Shown piece by piece: positions 1-7,084 of a stretch of DNA of 17,453 nt. The stretch covers positions 1 to 17,453 of the forward strand of contig CAZNXJ010000052.1 in the NCBI GenBank assembly GCA_964577115.1, in the 5' to 3' direction. Positions within the stretch are counted from its first letter, which is position 1. Each line of letters opens with the position of its first letter. The stretch is from CAZNXJ01 sp964577115. GTDB lineage: Bacteria > Planctomycetota > Planctomycetia > Pirellulales > Pirellulaceae. Position numbers and translations under genes: made by a program. The notes below the pieces were generated by a model. The model was given only the letters and a program-made list of their open reading frames with translations, ran no database searches and had not been told where the DNA came from.

Positions 1-119
1 CCCTTCCCCTGGGCTACCTTGGGATCCACCGCTTCGCGGTTCTCGGTTCGGCGGGACGACGCGAAGGCCGCCGCTTCGCGGCAGGCCGGTTGGTGCGCGG
101 ATTGTCTGACGGATTCGCG
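1..119 (-). repeat. Dispersed structured repeat, copy A (edge-truncated)
   Basis: This is an inverted-orientation copy of the 137-bp element seen at 16698-16834 and 16921-17057. It runs from the CCCTTCCCCTGGGCTACC block to the GGTTGGTGCGCGGATTGTCT block. The middle differs from the right-hand copies. It contains the 11-mer CCGCTTCGCGG twice (29-39 and 71-81), separated by a segment absent from copy B. The outer hairpin arm is missing because the window starts inside the element. No coding potential is apparent. Confidence 0.85.
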
Positions 120-215
120 TTCTCCGGCGGGTTCTGAGACGCCGCGCCGGAACGCGTGTCACGCGTCGTCGAATGGTGTCGCAACGCGATTGGTTACCGG
201 TGTGAACGCGTTTCG
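120..215. other. Spacer between repeat copies A and B
   Basis: This GC-rich stretch lies between the two repeat copies. The hexamer palindrome ACGCGT occurs twice close together around 151-168. I see no supported gene, promoter or RNA; reading frames that cross it also run through the repeats and resemble no family. Confidence 0.5.
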
Positions 216-314
216 CACCCAGGGGTGCGGACCTTCGGCCCTTCCCCTGGGCTGCGTTTGGATCCACCGCTTCGCGGCAGGCCGGTTGGTTGGCGGATTG
301 TGTGACGAGTTCGC
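216..314 (-). repeat. Dispersed structured repeat, copy B (internally deleted)
   Basis: A second inverted-orientation copy begins with CACCCAGGGGTGCGGACC and ends near GCGGATTGTGTGACGAG. Compared with copy A it lacks 42 bp and keeps only one CCGCTTCGCGG (267-277), as expected from deletion between the two short direct repeats. It lies about 20 bp downstream of the stop codon of the minus-strand gene at 337-660, so it would be transcribed as that gene's 3' region. The hairpin arms ACCCAGGGG and CCCCTGGGC are intact. Confidence 0.85.
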
Positions 315-336
315 GGCGACCGGGTGGGTGGGAGGC

Positions 337-660
337 TTACCAGCCCATGACCATATTGGATTCGATGACTTTCCGAGCGTGCTCTAAGTCGGTTCCCGTT
401 TCGTGCATGTAGAGACGAATGGCGTGTAGCTTGTCGCCCGATGCTTTGGCCAGGCAATCGCGAGCGGTGGTGCATGGATCGATGGGCTGCGCGATGCCCA
501 AGGCGCCCTTGGAAATGACCCACGTATCCCGCGGACGCTTCGTCAACCGAATCATTTTGTCGTGCGGATACGCTTCGTTAACGACCGCCGCCGCAGCCGC
601 CTCGTCATTGGCCCACGTAATGATAATGTGCGCGTCGGTCTCAACCTCGAACAAAGGCAT
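337..660 (-). CDS. Small protein with ribosomal L7/L12 C-terminal-like helix motif
   Basis: This 107-residue hypothetical protein has no signal peptide or membrane segment. Residues 76-101 follow the spacing of the L7/L12 C-terminal domain: Lys77, Ala80-Ile81-Arg82, Thr88-Gly89, Leu92, Ala95-Arg96, Glu100-Ser101. Similar short L7/L12-like domains occur in uncharacterised bacterial proteins, and their role is not established. It is not the ribosomal protein itself, because the N-terminal dimerisation region and hinge are absent. The frame stays open upstream to 864, but the ATG at 660 is chosen because AAGGAG sits 6 nt before it, and the upstream 68 residues look like non-coding read-through. 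It is monocistronic, divergent from the lipoprotein gene, and followed by repeat copy B. Function unknown. Confidence 0.75.
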   Translation of the reverse strand: MPLFEVETDAHIIITWANDEAAAAAVVNEAYPHDKMIRLTKRPRDTWVISKGALGIAQPIDPCTTARDCLAKASGDKLHAIRLYMHETGTDLEHARKVIESNMVMGW

Positions 661-1157
661 TTTCAACTCCTTCGAGCCGTAATTAATCGCTAAACCCAAA
701 TCCTTAGCCCCGGATCGCCTCATGCAGGGAGCGCTCGGCATGCTGGCCTTCATCGTAGCGATTCCTGCCGTGCGCCTCCAGTCTCTATACGTCACAGCGA
801 ACGTCCGTGGACCCGCACTCGAGCGCGTTTTGAAGCTTCTCTTGATCCGCCTTTGCACCGCCATTATGATTCGCCCCCCTGTCCGAGGATCAGCGGCGGA
901 GCGGCCGAGCAGCAGGGAGGCCGTCGAGAAGAAATTTTTTGGGAAACTTTGCCGATTAGGTTGAGCTCGCCGGTCCGCTTATGCCGAATATTGCTTCCGA
1001 ACGGTCGCCGTCCCGCATCGGGAGCGGACGCGTAACTCGTCTTTGATACGGATTCCATTACCAGCTCCTCAGGGAAGAGGACACCGGATGCGACGGGCCC
1101 CAGGAAGGGCATGCGGCGGATCCCCTTTTCCCGGCAAGTCTCAAAGGGCGTCTCGCC
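661..1157. other. Divergent intergenic region, 497 bp
   Basis: This gap separates the minus-strand 107-residue gene from the plus-strand lipoprotein gene and should contain both promoters. An AT-richer patch at about 675-695 (minus strand TTTAGCGATTAATTACGG) could hold the promoter for the small gene. On the plus side, GTCCGC (973-978) can pair with GCGGAC (1024-1029), and TCCCG-CAT-CGGGA forms a small hairpin at 1011-1023, so a folded 5' leader is possible. No -35/-10 pair is convincing. Short overlapping open frames on both strands resemble nothing known. Confidence 0.4.
667..672 (-). promoter_or_regulatory. Shine-Dalgarno site that fixes the start at 660
   Basis: The minus strand reads AAGGAG, then a 6-nt spacer, then ATG. 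This decides for the start at 660 rather than the upstream in-frame ATG at 864, which has no comparable site. Confidence 0.8.
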
Positions 1158-2303
1158 ATGCGCAGCTCGATGACACGATTCACATGGGTCCTCGTGACCG
1201 CTTTTGGAGTCTCGGCAGTTTCCTCGACCGGCTGCAAGAGCGTCAGCGGCGGCGGGTGGGGAGCCAACATGTTCGGTTGGATGAAGCCGAAACCGACTTC
1301 CTCGATGGCCAGCCGAACGCCCAATCTGCCTCAGCCGCCTTCCACCAACTACCAGCCGACGCCGCCTAGCAGCGTTGCGTCGTCATCCACGAACAACTCG
1401 GGCTACGGCCAGACGCCAAGCAGCACGACGAGCCCCTACGGGCAGCCGGCCAGTTCGAATCCGTACGGTCAGACGGCGTCGACGAGCCCCTATGGGCAGC
1501 AGCAGCCGACGAGCACGAACCCGTACGGACAGTCGGCCACCAGCCCGTACGGTCAGACCGCCGCGACCGGCTATTCGTCCGGCGCCTACGGCGCTCCCTC
1601 CACCGGCAGCTCGACGCCGGCCAACAGCATGGCGGGCCAGTCCGCTCGGCCGTACGGCACCAGCGGCAGCTCGTTCACGCAGCCGGCGGGTTACACGAGC
1701 ACGACGCCGAGCTACGGCTATGGCAGCCCGGAGGATAGCTCGGAACGCGTCGCGTCCAACCCGTACGGTGGCATCGGCAGCAGCGGCAGCTCGACTGCGA
1801 GCCCCTACGGCGGTTCGAACCCCTATGGCAGCGGAACAAGCACCAGCACGCCACCGGGCAGCGCGTACGGTGGTACCGCCTCGGGAATGGCGGCGAGCAA
1901 CGGTTCGAGCTACAGCAGCCCTAGCTATGGGGCGGGTAGCTATGGCGCGAGCACGAACAGCTACTCGACGCCTTCTTCCAGCGGTTCCACCGACTACGCG
2001 GGTGGCAGCACGGCGACTCCCAGCAGCTCGCCGTACTCGCTGCCCTCCGGCAGCTCGCCCTACGCGACGACGCCCTCGAGCTACGGCGAGTCGTCCGGCA
2101 CGAGCTCGGCCACCGCGAATGCTTATAGCTCGCCTAACAGCTACTCGGCCGGCGGATATTCGATGCCTTCCAGCGGCACGTCGAGCCCGTCGTCCGGCGG
2201 CAGCTATATGCCGGGCAGCACCGGCCGCCAGACCGGTTACCCGCTCGACGGTAGCGGCGTGCAGCCGGCCGGCTACAGCCCCTCGGGCGGCCTCTACCAG
2301 TAA
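1158..2303 (+). CDS. Ser/Gly/Tyr/Pro-rich low-complexity lipoprotein
   Basis: This 381-residue protein has an N-terminal hydrophobic signal (about residues 8-22) ending in Ser-Thr-Gly-Cys, with Cys26 as the likely lipidated residue. The residue at -3 is Ser rather than the preferred Leu, so the lipobox is imperfect. After a short stretch (27-60) the rest is low complexity: 32 tyrosines spaced through Ser, Gly, Thr, Pro, Ala and Gln, with nine PYG units (SPYGQ and NPYGQ types early, SYG and SYS later). There are almost no charged residues after residue 50 and no globular domain. It is probably an exported, surface or periplasmic disordered protein; the function is unknown. The start is supported by AAAGGG at 1143-1148, 9 nt upstream. 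A secondary ATG lies four codons in. A strong terminator follows. Confidence 0.85.
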   Translation: MRSSMTRFTWVLVTAFGVSAVSSTGCKSVSGGGWGANMFGWMKPKPTSSMASRTPNLPQPPSTNYQPTPPSSVASSSTNNSGYGQTPSSTTSPYGQPASSNPYGQTASTSPYGQQQPTSTNPYGQSATSPYGQTAATGYSSGAYGAPSTGSSTPANSMAGQSARPYGTSGSSFTQPAGYTSTTPSYGYGSPEDSSERVASNPYGGIGSSGSSTASPYGGSNPYGSGTSTSTPPGSAYGGTASGMAASNGSSYSSPSYGAGSYGASTNSYSTPSSSGSTDYAGGSTATPSSSPYSLPSGSSPYATTPSSYGESSGTSSATANAYSSPNSYSAGGYSMPSSGTSSPSSGGSYMPGSTGRQTGYPLDGSGVQPAGYSPSGGLYQ

Positions 2304-2353
2304 TCCACTCGTCGCTCTAGCGACCAAGAACGCTTAGCAAGAAAATCGCAGGC

Positions 2354-2387
2354 CGAGGCGTGAGGAGCAAACGCTCCTTACGCCTCG
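2354..2387. terminator. Bidirectional terminator between convergent genes
   Basis: A 15-bp stem (arms 2354-2368 and 2373-2387) with a single G-T wobble and the loop AAAC is flanked by AAGAAAA on the left and CTTTCTT on the right. It lies between the lipoprotein gene stop (2303) and the sodA-like stop (2462). It therefore has the form of a shared intrinsic terminator for both strands. Confidence 0.85.
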
Positions 2388-2461
2388 CTGACTTTCTTGA
2401 CCGCCCACGAAGTTGCGCTCCTTCGCCGAAGCGCGGAGCCGTAGTGAGAGTCGTCGGCGGC

Positions 2462-3058
2462 TTATTTAAACCGCTTGGCGACCTCGTCCCACTTCACGAC
2501 GTTCCAGAACGCGGCGATGTAATCGGGGCGGCGGTTCTGGTACTTCAAATAGTAGGCGTGTTCCCAGACATCGAGTCCGAGCAGGGGCGTGCGGCCTTCC
2601 ATGAGCGGGCTGTCCTGGTTCGGCGTGCTCTCGACGATCAGCTTGCCTCCATCGAGACTCAGCCACGCCCAGCCGCTGCCGAAGCGGTTTGCGGCCGCCG
2701 CACTGAACTCATCTTTGAACTTCTGGAAACTGCCGAACGCCGCGTTGATCGCGTCGGCCAACGCGCCCGTCGGCTCGCCGCCACCATCAGGACCAATCAC
2801 CGTCCAGAAGAGGCTGTGATTGGCGTGTCCGCCGCCGTGGTTGCGCACGACGGTGCGGATGTTTTCAGGAACCGAGTTCAGCTGCGAGATCAGATCCTCG
2901 ACCGACTTGTTTTCGAACTCCGTGCCCTGGATCGCCTCGTTCACCTTGTTGATGTACGCCTGATGATGCTTCGTGTGATGGATTTCCATCGTCCTCGCAT
3001 CGATGTGCGGCTCAAGAGCGTCATAGGCGTAGGGCAAGGGGGGCAATGAGTAGGCCAT
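2462..3058 (-). CDS. sodA: Superoxide dismutase, Mn-type
   Basis: This 198-residue cytoplasmic enzyme of the Fe/Mn superoxide dismutase family converts superoxide to hydrogen peroxide and oxygen. Full family length is present. Expected metal ligands are His27 (in MEIHHTKHH), His81 (in GGHANHSLFW), Asp163 and His167 (in DVWEHAYY). GGHANH together with Gln148 in NQDSP is the manganese-type signature, although cambialistic metal use cannot be excluded. The frame extends to 3100, but ATG 3058 is preferred: AAAGGA lies about 6 nt upstream, and the protein then begins MAYSLPPLPYAYDALEPH, matching known SodA N-termini. No signal peptide. It lies 130 bp after the signalling gene on the same strand, so read-through is possible but an own promoter is equally plausible. 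Confidence 0.97.
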   Translation of the reverse strand: MAYSLPPLPYAYDALEPHIDARTMEIHHTKHHQAYINKVNEAIQGTEFENKSVEDLISQLNSVPENIRTVVRNHGGGHANHSLFWTVIGPDGGGEPTGALADAINAAFGSFQKFKDEFSAAAANRFGSGWAWLSLDGGKLIVESTPNQDSPLMEGRTPLLGLDVWEHAYYLKYQNRRPDYIAAFWNVVKWDEVAKRFK

Positions 3059-3158
3059 CGTAAATCCTTTCGCACAGCAAGAAGCCTCGAAATTCTCCAC
3101 GGACTAGGCAGCATAACCCAGGCCGCTGAGGCGCGAAAGGAGGCCAAAGACGCCGAGC

Positions 3159-3184
3159 GCGAGCGGTAGCGAGTCCGCGCTCGC
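3159..3184 (-). terminator. Hairpin after the HD/PAS/GGDEF gene
   Basis: GCGAGCG (3159-3165) and CGCTCGC (3178-3184) form a 7-bp stem with a 12-nt loop, immediately after the stop codon at 3189 on the minus strand. There is no T-run, so termination is only a suggestion. Confidence 0.35.
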
Positions 3185-3188
3185 TGAT

Positions 3189-5471
3189 TTAGCTCGGCGA
3201 ATCCTGGAGTTTCTGCGCGATATCGACGTTTTCGTTCGTCTCGCCTTGCGCCGGATCCGGTTCGTTCTCGTGCGCCATGAAATACGCCTTCAAGCTGACA
3301 AGAAGCTGGAGGGCGCGCTGTTCGATGTCCCGCGTGCGCCGATCACGCCGGCGGCCGGCTCGCACGGAAACATGAATGATCGTATGCGGAGTGGGATTGC
3401 CGTGCCCCCCTTGGCGATCCATGCGTTCGCTGAATTGCATCTCGATAAAGAATGGTTCGGCGCGGTCGCTGTGCCGGCGGAGCAGCGGAGCACGCGGGCC
3501 GTCGATCTTTAGGAGGATGCGGTTCTGCTCGAGTTCGAGGATCTCGGCGTGCTGATCCGAGATAAATCCTCGCAGCTTTTCCACCGCCAGCGAAATCGGC
3601 ACCGATGTGGCCAGCTGCCGCTCGACAGCTGCATTGGTCGTCGAGCCCCGTAGCCAGCCGGACCACCAGCGGCGGCGCGTGCCAGCCGTTTCGTTGTCGA
3701 GGTACATGCCCGTGCCGAGCTGCACGACGCGATTGCGACCGTGGTCTTTCGCTTGCAGCAGCGCCCGGTCGGCTCGCCGCAACATGGTTTCCGGCGTGTC
3801 GCCGGCCTGGATCTCGGTGACGCCGAAGCTGGCCGTGATGCAGCGTCCGCCCAGCATCGACTGAGGTGTTGCCGCGATCGTGCGCCGCACCTCTTCAGCT
3901 CGCCGCGTCGCGGTCGCATTGTCGCAGTCCGCGCACAGCATGACGAACTCTTCGCCGCCATAGCGCGCGACCAGGTCGCCCGGGCGACAACAGCTGCGCA
4001 GCACGGAAGCGAAGCTGACCAGCGCTTCATCGCCGGCCTGGTGACCGTGCGTGTCGTTGATCTTCTTGAAGTGATCGATATCGCAAATGATCAGGCTGCA
4101 CGGAGCGCCTTCGCGCAGGTGCGTATCGACGAACTCGGCGAGCACCCGGTCGAATTCCGCTCGGTTCGCCACTTTCGTCAGCGGGTCCTGCGTCGCTCGC
4201 TGATGCAGCATCTGAACGCGTTCTTCGAGCGTAATCTGCGAGGACGCATCGTGCAGGATCACGGCCGCTCCGCGCCGCTGGCCATGGGCGCCGAGCACCG
4301 GGACGAGGTGCATGTTGACCGTGAAGCGCCGGCCTTTACGCCCCATGATGCGCATGCGCTTGAGCGACTGGATGCCTGTGGTGACGGCGTTGGCAATCGG
4401 GCACTCGCTGTCGCTGACGGGCGCGCCATCTTCCATCTGCATGTGGAGCAGGCTCGGGACGAACTGCTTGTGCAGCACGCTGGCCGATGGAATGCCCGTC
4501 AGCCGCTCGGCAGCTCGATTCCACTGTAGGATCTTCATTTCGCGATCGACGAACATCACGCCATCGTGCATGTTCTCGAGCAGCCGCTGTTCAAACTCGT
4601 TCGTCGCCCCGGCATCGTAGTCGGTGGATTCGCCGCGCGGCGCGTGGTTGGTGAACGAACGGAGGATGACGTGCGAGTCGTCCGGCTGGAGTTGCTGGAG
4701 CCACCGACGAGCCACGGTGCGCGTCCAAATGTTTTCGTCGCTCGAGATCAGTTGTGCGAATTCGTTGACGAGCTGCGGGTCGAACTGGCCGCCCGCACAC
4801 TCAAACAGCTCCGCCATCGCTCGTTCACGCGACATCGCTCGGCGATAGACATGGTCGGTCGTCATCGAGTCGTAGGCGTCGACGATCGAGAGCATGCGAG
4901 CGCCGATTGGCAGGTCCGTGCCCGCTCGGTCATAGCCCTTCTTACTGCCGTCGTACCAGGCGCCGCTATGACGCAGGATTTCGATGACCTGATCGGAGCC
5001 GCAGCAGGCGCTGAGGATCTCGCTGGCGTACTGCCGGTGCCGCTCCATCTGGAGTGCTTCATCACCTTCGAGCTTGTGCGGCTTGAGCAGAATCGAGTCG
5101 GGGACGCCGATCTTGCCGATGTCGTGCAGCAGCGCGGCGATCTCCAGGTCATCCCGTTCCTGTTGTGACAGGTTCGCGGCCGTTGCCCAGGCCGAACAGG
5201 CCAGGGCGACGCGCATACAGTGCGCCGCGCTCGCCGCATGCTTGGCTCGCAGTGCCAGGAACAGGCTGCTCGCAATGCCCAGCCGCCGTTCGGCCAGTTG
5301 GCGTTCGTAGTCGCCGGCTCGGTCCGTGGTCCGCGACAGGCTCTGGAGTGTCTCGTCGACGTTCTCCAGCAGGTGCTGGACTGTCGGTGCTTGCGTTTGC
5401 GCGAGCGTCGCAGAGTCAGGCAAGGGAACAAACGGCGTTTCGGCAGCAGGCGACAGCGGTGCGGTGTCCAT
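3189..5471 (-). CDS. HD-GYP-like / PAS / GGDEF signalling protein
   Basis: This 760-residue cytoplasmic protein has no membrane segment. Order: leader (1-65); HD-GYP-like domain (about 66-245) with HD at 116-117 in LLHDIGKIGVPD, His145, and Asp198 in IVDAYDSMTTD; PAS-like sensor (about 291-412); GGDEF diguanylate cyclase (about 420-586); and an unassigned tail (620-735). The GGDEF domain looks active: DIDHFKKINDTHGH, GGEEF at 505-509, and an RxxD product-inhibition site (Arg496-Asp499) five residues before it. The HD part is degenerate: the expected HHE is Ser-Gly-Ala (169-171) and GYP is replaced by KKGYD. Cyclic-di-GMP synthesis is therefore likelier than hydrolysis. No clear Shine-Dalgarno precedes the ATG. 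It is divergent from the FAH-family gene. Confidence 0.9.
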   Translation of the reverse strand: MDTAPLSPAAETPFVPLPDSATLAQTQAPTVQHLLENVDETLQSLSRTTDRAGDYERQLAERRLGIASSLFLALRAKHAASAAHCMRVALACSAWATAANLSQQERDDLEIAALLHDIGKIGVPDSILLKPHKLEGDEALQMERHRQYASEILSACCGSDQVIEILRHSGAWYDGSKKGYDRAGTDLPIGARMLSIVDAYDSMTTDHVYRRAMSRERAMAELFECAGGQFDPQLVNEFAQLISSDENIWTRTVARRWLQQLQPDDSHVILRSFTNHAPRGESTDYDAGATNEFEQRLLENMHDGVMFVDREMKILQWNRAAERLTGIPSASVLHKQFVPSLLHMQMEDGAPVSDSECPIANAVTTGIQSLKRMRIMGRKGRRFTVNMHLVPVLGAHGQRRGAAVILHDASSQITLEERVQMLHQRATQDPLTKVANRAEFDRVLAEFVDTHLREGAPCSLIICDIDHFKKINDTHGHQAGDEALVSFASVLRSCCRPGDLVARYGGEEFVMLCADCDNATATRRAEEVRRTIAATPQSMLGGRCITASFGVTEIQAGDTPETMLRRADRALLQAKDHGRNRVVQLGTGMYLDNETAGTRRRWWSGWLRGSTTNAAVERQLATSVPISLAVEKLRGFISDQHAEILELEQNRILLKIDGPRAPLLRRHSDRAEPFFIEMQFSERMDRQGGHGNPTPHTIIHVSVRAGRRRDRRTRDIEQRALQLLVSLKAYFMAHENEPDPAQGETNENVDIAQKLQDSPS

Positions 5472-6060
5472 CAGAATTTACGGGGCTGTGGGTCGCGAGG
5501 TGGATTGTCAGATGCGTGCTCGCCGTTGATGTCGGGCCGCGCTGCTCAGGTGGGGCTGCGCGTTCGTGGCCCCGTCACCCGGAGAAAGTCAGGCCGTCAT
5601 CGTCTTGATTCAGGACGGGCTGCGTTGCGCAGTAAACGGTAGGTTGCCATAGGGGAAAGTCAAAGAACGGGCGGGGGGAGGCAAACCAGTGACCGAGCGT
5701 GCGACGACGAACACGGGGTGGAACGTTTCTCCGGCCCTTTGCGCTTTACCGCAGACGGCCGAGCCGCGTCGCCTCATCGCATGGTGGCCGCGGAATGGTC
5801 TTCCACCTTCGATGCTCGGCGCCGGGCGTCCGGCGCTGGTCCGCACGCAGCCTGGTCGCTCGACGGCGGAGCCGTGCCCCGGCGACGTCCCGAGCGAATG
5901 CCTTTTGCCGGGCGGCCCACAGCGGCTTACCGCAACGCGCGGCCGACACGCCCTACAATCCATTCACTCGGTGCGATATAACTCACTCGCACAATCGCTA
6001 GTCGTTTTTCCCGCCTGACGAAGGTCACCCCACTCGAATTCCCACTCCCCGGACACCACG
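5472..6060. other. Divergent intergenic region, 589 bp
   Basis: The gap lies between the signalling gene (minus) and the FAH-family gene (plus). Several overlapping GC-rich frames cross it on both strands, but none has a family resemblance, a ribosome site or consistent codon use. Visible structure is limited to a small hairpin CTGCG-TTG-CGCAG around 5620-5635 and a -10-like GCGATATAACTCAC at 5973-5986. No RNA gene is recognised. Confidence 0.5.
5973..5986 (+). promoter_or_regulatory. Possible -10 element before the FAH-family gene
   Basis: GCGATATAACTCAC contains TATAAC at 5977-5982, 78 nt before the ATG. The same element, GCGATATAACTAAC, occurs at 8481-8494 before gltX at a similar distance. 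The hexamer 17 nt upstream (TACAAT) is a poor -35, so sigma factor and activity are uncertain. Confidence 0.4.
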
Positions 6061-6918
6061 ATGCGACTTGCCACCTATTCGGGACCGCGCGGTGAGCGTG
6101 CGGCCATCGTACGTGACGATCAATGGTATGACGTAGCGGACGCGAGCAGCGAGCTGCCGTCGAGCGTCATCGCGCTGTTGGCGCTGGGGAGGGAAGGGCT
6201 CGAGCGGGCACGCGAAGCCGTCGAACGGGCTCAGCCGCTCGACCGCAGCGGACTCAAGCTGCGAGCGCCGATCACCTCGCCCGAAAAAATCATCTGCATC
6301 GGGCTCAACTATGCCGATCACGCGGCCGAGGGCGGCCAGCCGATCCCCGACGAGCCGGTTGTCTTTAACAAGTTCCCAACGGCGCTCGCCGGACCCGACG
6401 ACGAGATCGTGCTGCCGCCGATCAGCCAGAAGGTAGACTACGAGGCCGAGCTGGTTGTGGTCATTGGCCAGGGCGGGCGGAACATTCCCGAGCAGTCGGC
6501 GTTGGACCACGTCGCCGGCTACACGTGCGGCCACGACGTGTCGGCTCGCGACTGGCAGCTGGAGAAGCCAGGCAATCAGTGGCTGCTGGGTAAGACGTTC
6601 GATACGTTTGCTCCGATCGGTCCCTACCTGGTGACGGCTGACGAGGTGCCCGAGCCCGAGAACCTGGACATTGCGCTGCGATTGAACGGCGAGACGATGC
6701 AGTCGTCGAACACGCGGCACTTTATCTTCTCGGTCCGCAAGCTGGTTTCCCATGTTTCGCAGTTCGCCACGCTGAAGCCTGGCGATCTGCTGTTCACTGG
6801 TACGCCGCCGGGTGTCGGCGCCGCACGCAAGCCGCCGGTGTATCTCAAGGCGGGCGATCAGGTCGAAGTCGAAATCGAAAAGCTCGGGATTCTCCGGAAC
6901 CGCGTGGTCGCCGGCTAG
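6061..6918 (+). CDS. Fumarylacetoacetate hydrolase-family protein
   Basis: This 285-residue enzyme belongs to the FAH family of metal-dependent C-C hydrolases, isomerases and decarboxylases. An N-terminal cap-like region (1-68) precedes the catalytic fold. Family marks are IGLNYADH (80-87), the acidic metal ligands Glu128 and Glu130 in DYEAELVVVIG, Asp159 in GHDVSARDWQ, GKTFDTFAPIGP (177-188), and LFTGTPPGVG (244-253). Relatives include homoprotocatechuate-pathway isomerase/decarboxylases, fumarylpyruvate hydrolases and acylpyruvases such as FAHD1. The substrate cannot be set from sequence, and no aromatic-degradation neighbours narrow it. The ATG at 6061 gives the usual N-terminus (MRLATYSG) but has no Shine-Dalgarno site. 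It is first in a run of plus-strand genes and 166 bp before the membrane protein gene. Confidence 0.93.
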   Translation: MRLATYSGPRGERAAIVRDDQWYDVADASSELPSSVIALLALGREGLERAREAVERAQPLDRSGLKLRAPITSPEKIICIGLNYADHAAEGGQPIPDEPVVFNKFPTALAGPDDEIVLPPISQKVDYEAELVVVIGQGGRNIPEQSALDHVAGYTCGHDVSARDWQLEKPGNQWLLGKTFDTFAPIGPYLVTADEVPEPENLDIALRLNGETMQSSNTRHFIFSVRKLVSHVSQFATLKPGDLLFTGTPPGVGAARKPPVYLKAGDQVEVEIEKLGILRNRVVAG

Positions 6919-7084
6919 CCGCTTCGACTCGCCGTCTTGCCCCGTTTTGCCGCTTTCCCGCTCGGCGACGCCCGCCGCGCCCCGGTGCTGCGCCACGGCT
7001 CCGATTCAAGGCACATGGCTCGCCGAGCCGAATCAAGGTTCGTGCAGCAGCTTCCAGCCGTCAGGGATGACGAGGCGGAGAGGT

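Noticed and set aside
661..864. Upstream extension of the 107-residue gene to an ATG at 864
   Set aside because: The ATG at 660 has AAGGAG at ideal spacing, and the extra 68 residues show no domain or sensible composition.
1450..1470. tRNA-like T-arm GTTCGAATCC
   Set aside because: It falls inside the lipoprotein coding repeats and lacks the rest of a cloverleaf.
1383..2327. Long Arg/Ala-rich open frames on both strands over the lipoprotein gene (also 1375-2337 plus)
   Set aside because: They are by-products of the repetitive GC-rich Ser/Gly/Tyr codons. They lack ribosome sites and family resemblance, while the frame at 1158-2303 has an export signal and structured repeats.
2360..3049. Plus-strand frame of 229 residues opposite sodA
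   Set aside because: It is antisense to a clear superoxide dismutase with all metal ligands and crosses the terminator hairpin.
3741..4529. Plus-strand frame of 262 residues opposite the signalling gene
   Set aside because: It is antisense to well-conserved GGDEF and PAS sequence and has no recognisable motif.
5689..6018. Possible small gene in the gap before the FAH-family gene
   Set aside because: At least four overlapping frames are open here, none with a ribosome site or resemblance to a known protein.
6025..6996. Minus-strand frame of 323 residues opposite the FAH-family gene
   Set aside because: It is a shadow of a gene with intact catalytic motifs; no ribosome site or domain.
6812..7084. 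N-terminal extension of the membrane protein into the FAH-family gene
   Set aside because: The extension reads FAH-family codons in another frame and has no membrane or domain features; a start near 7085 is more natural.
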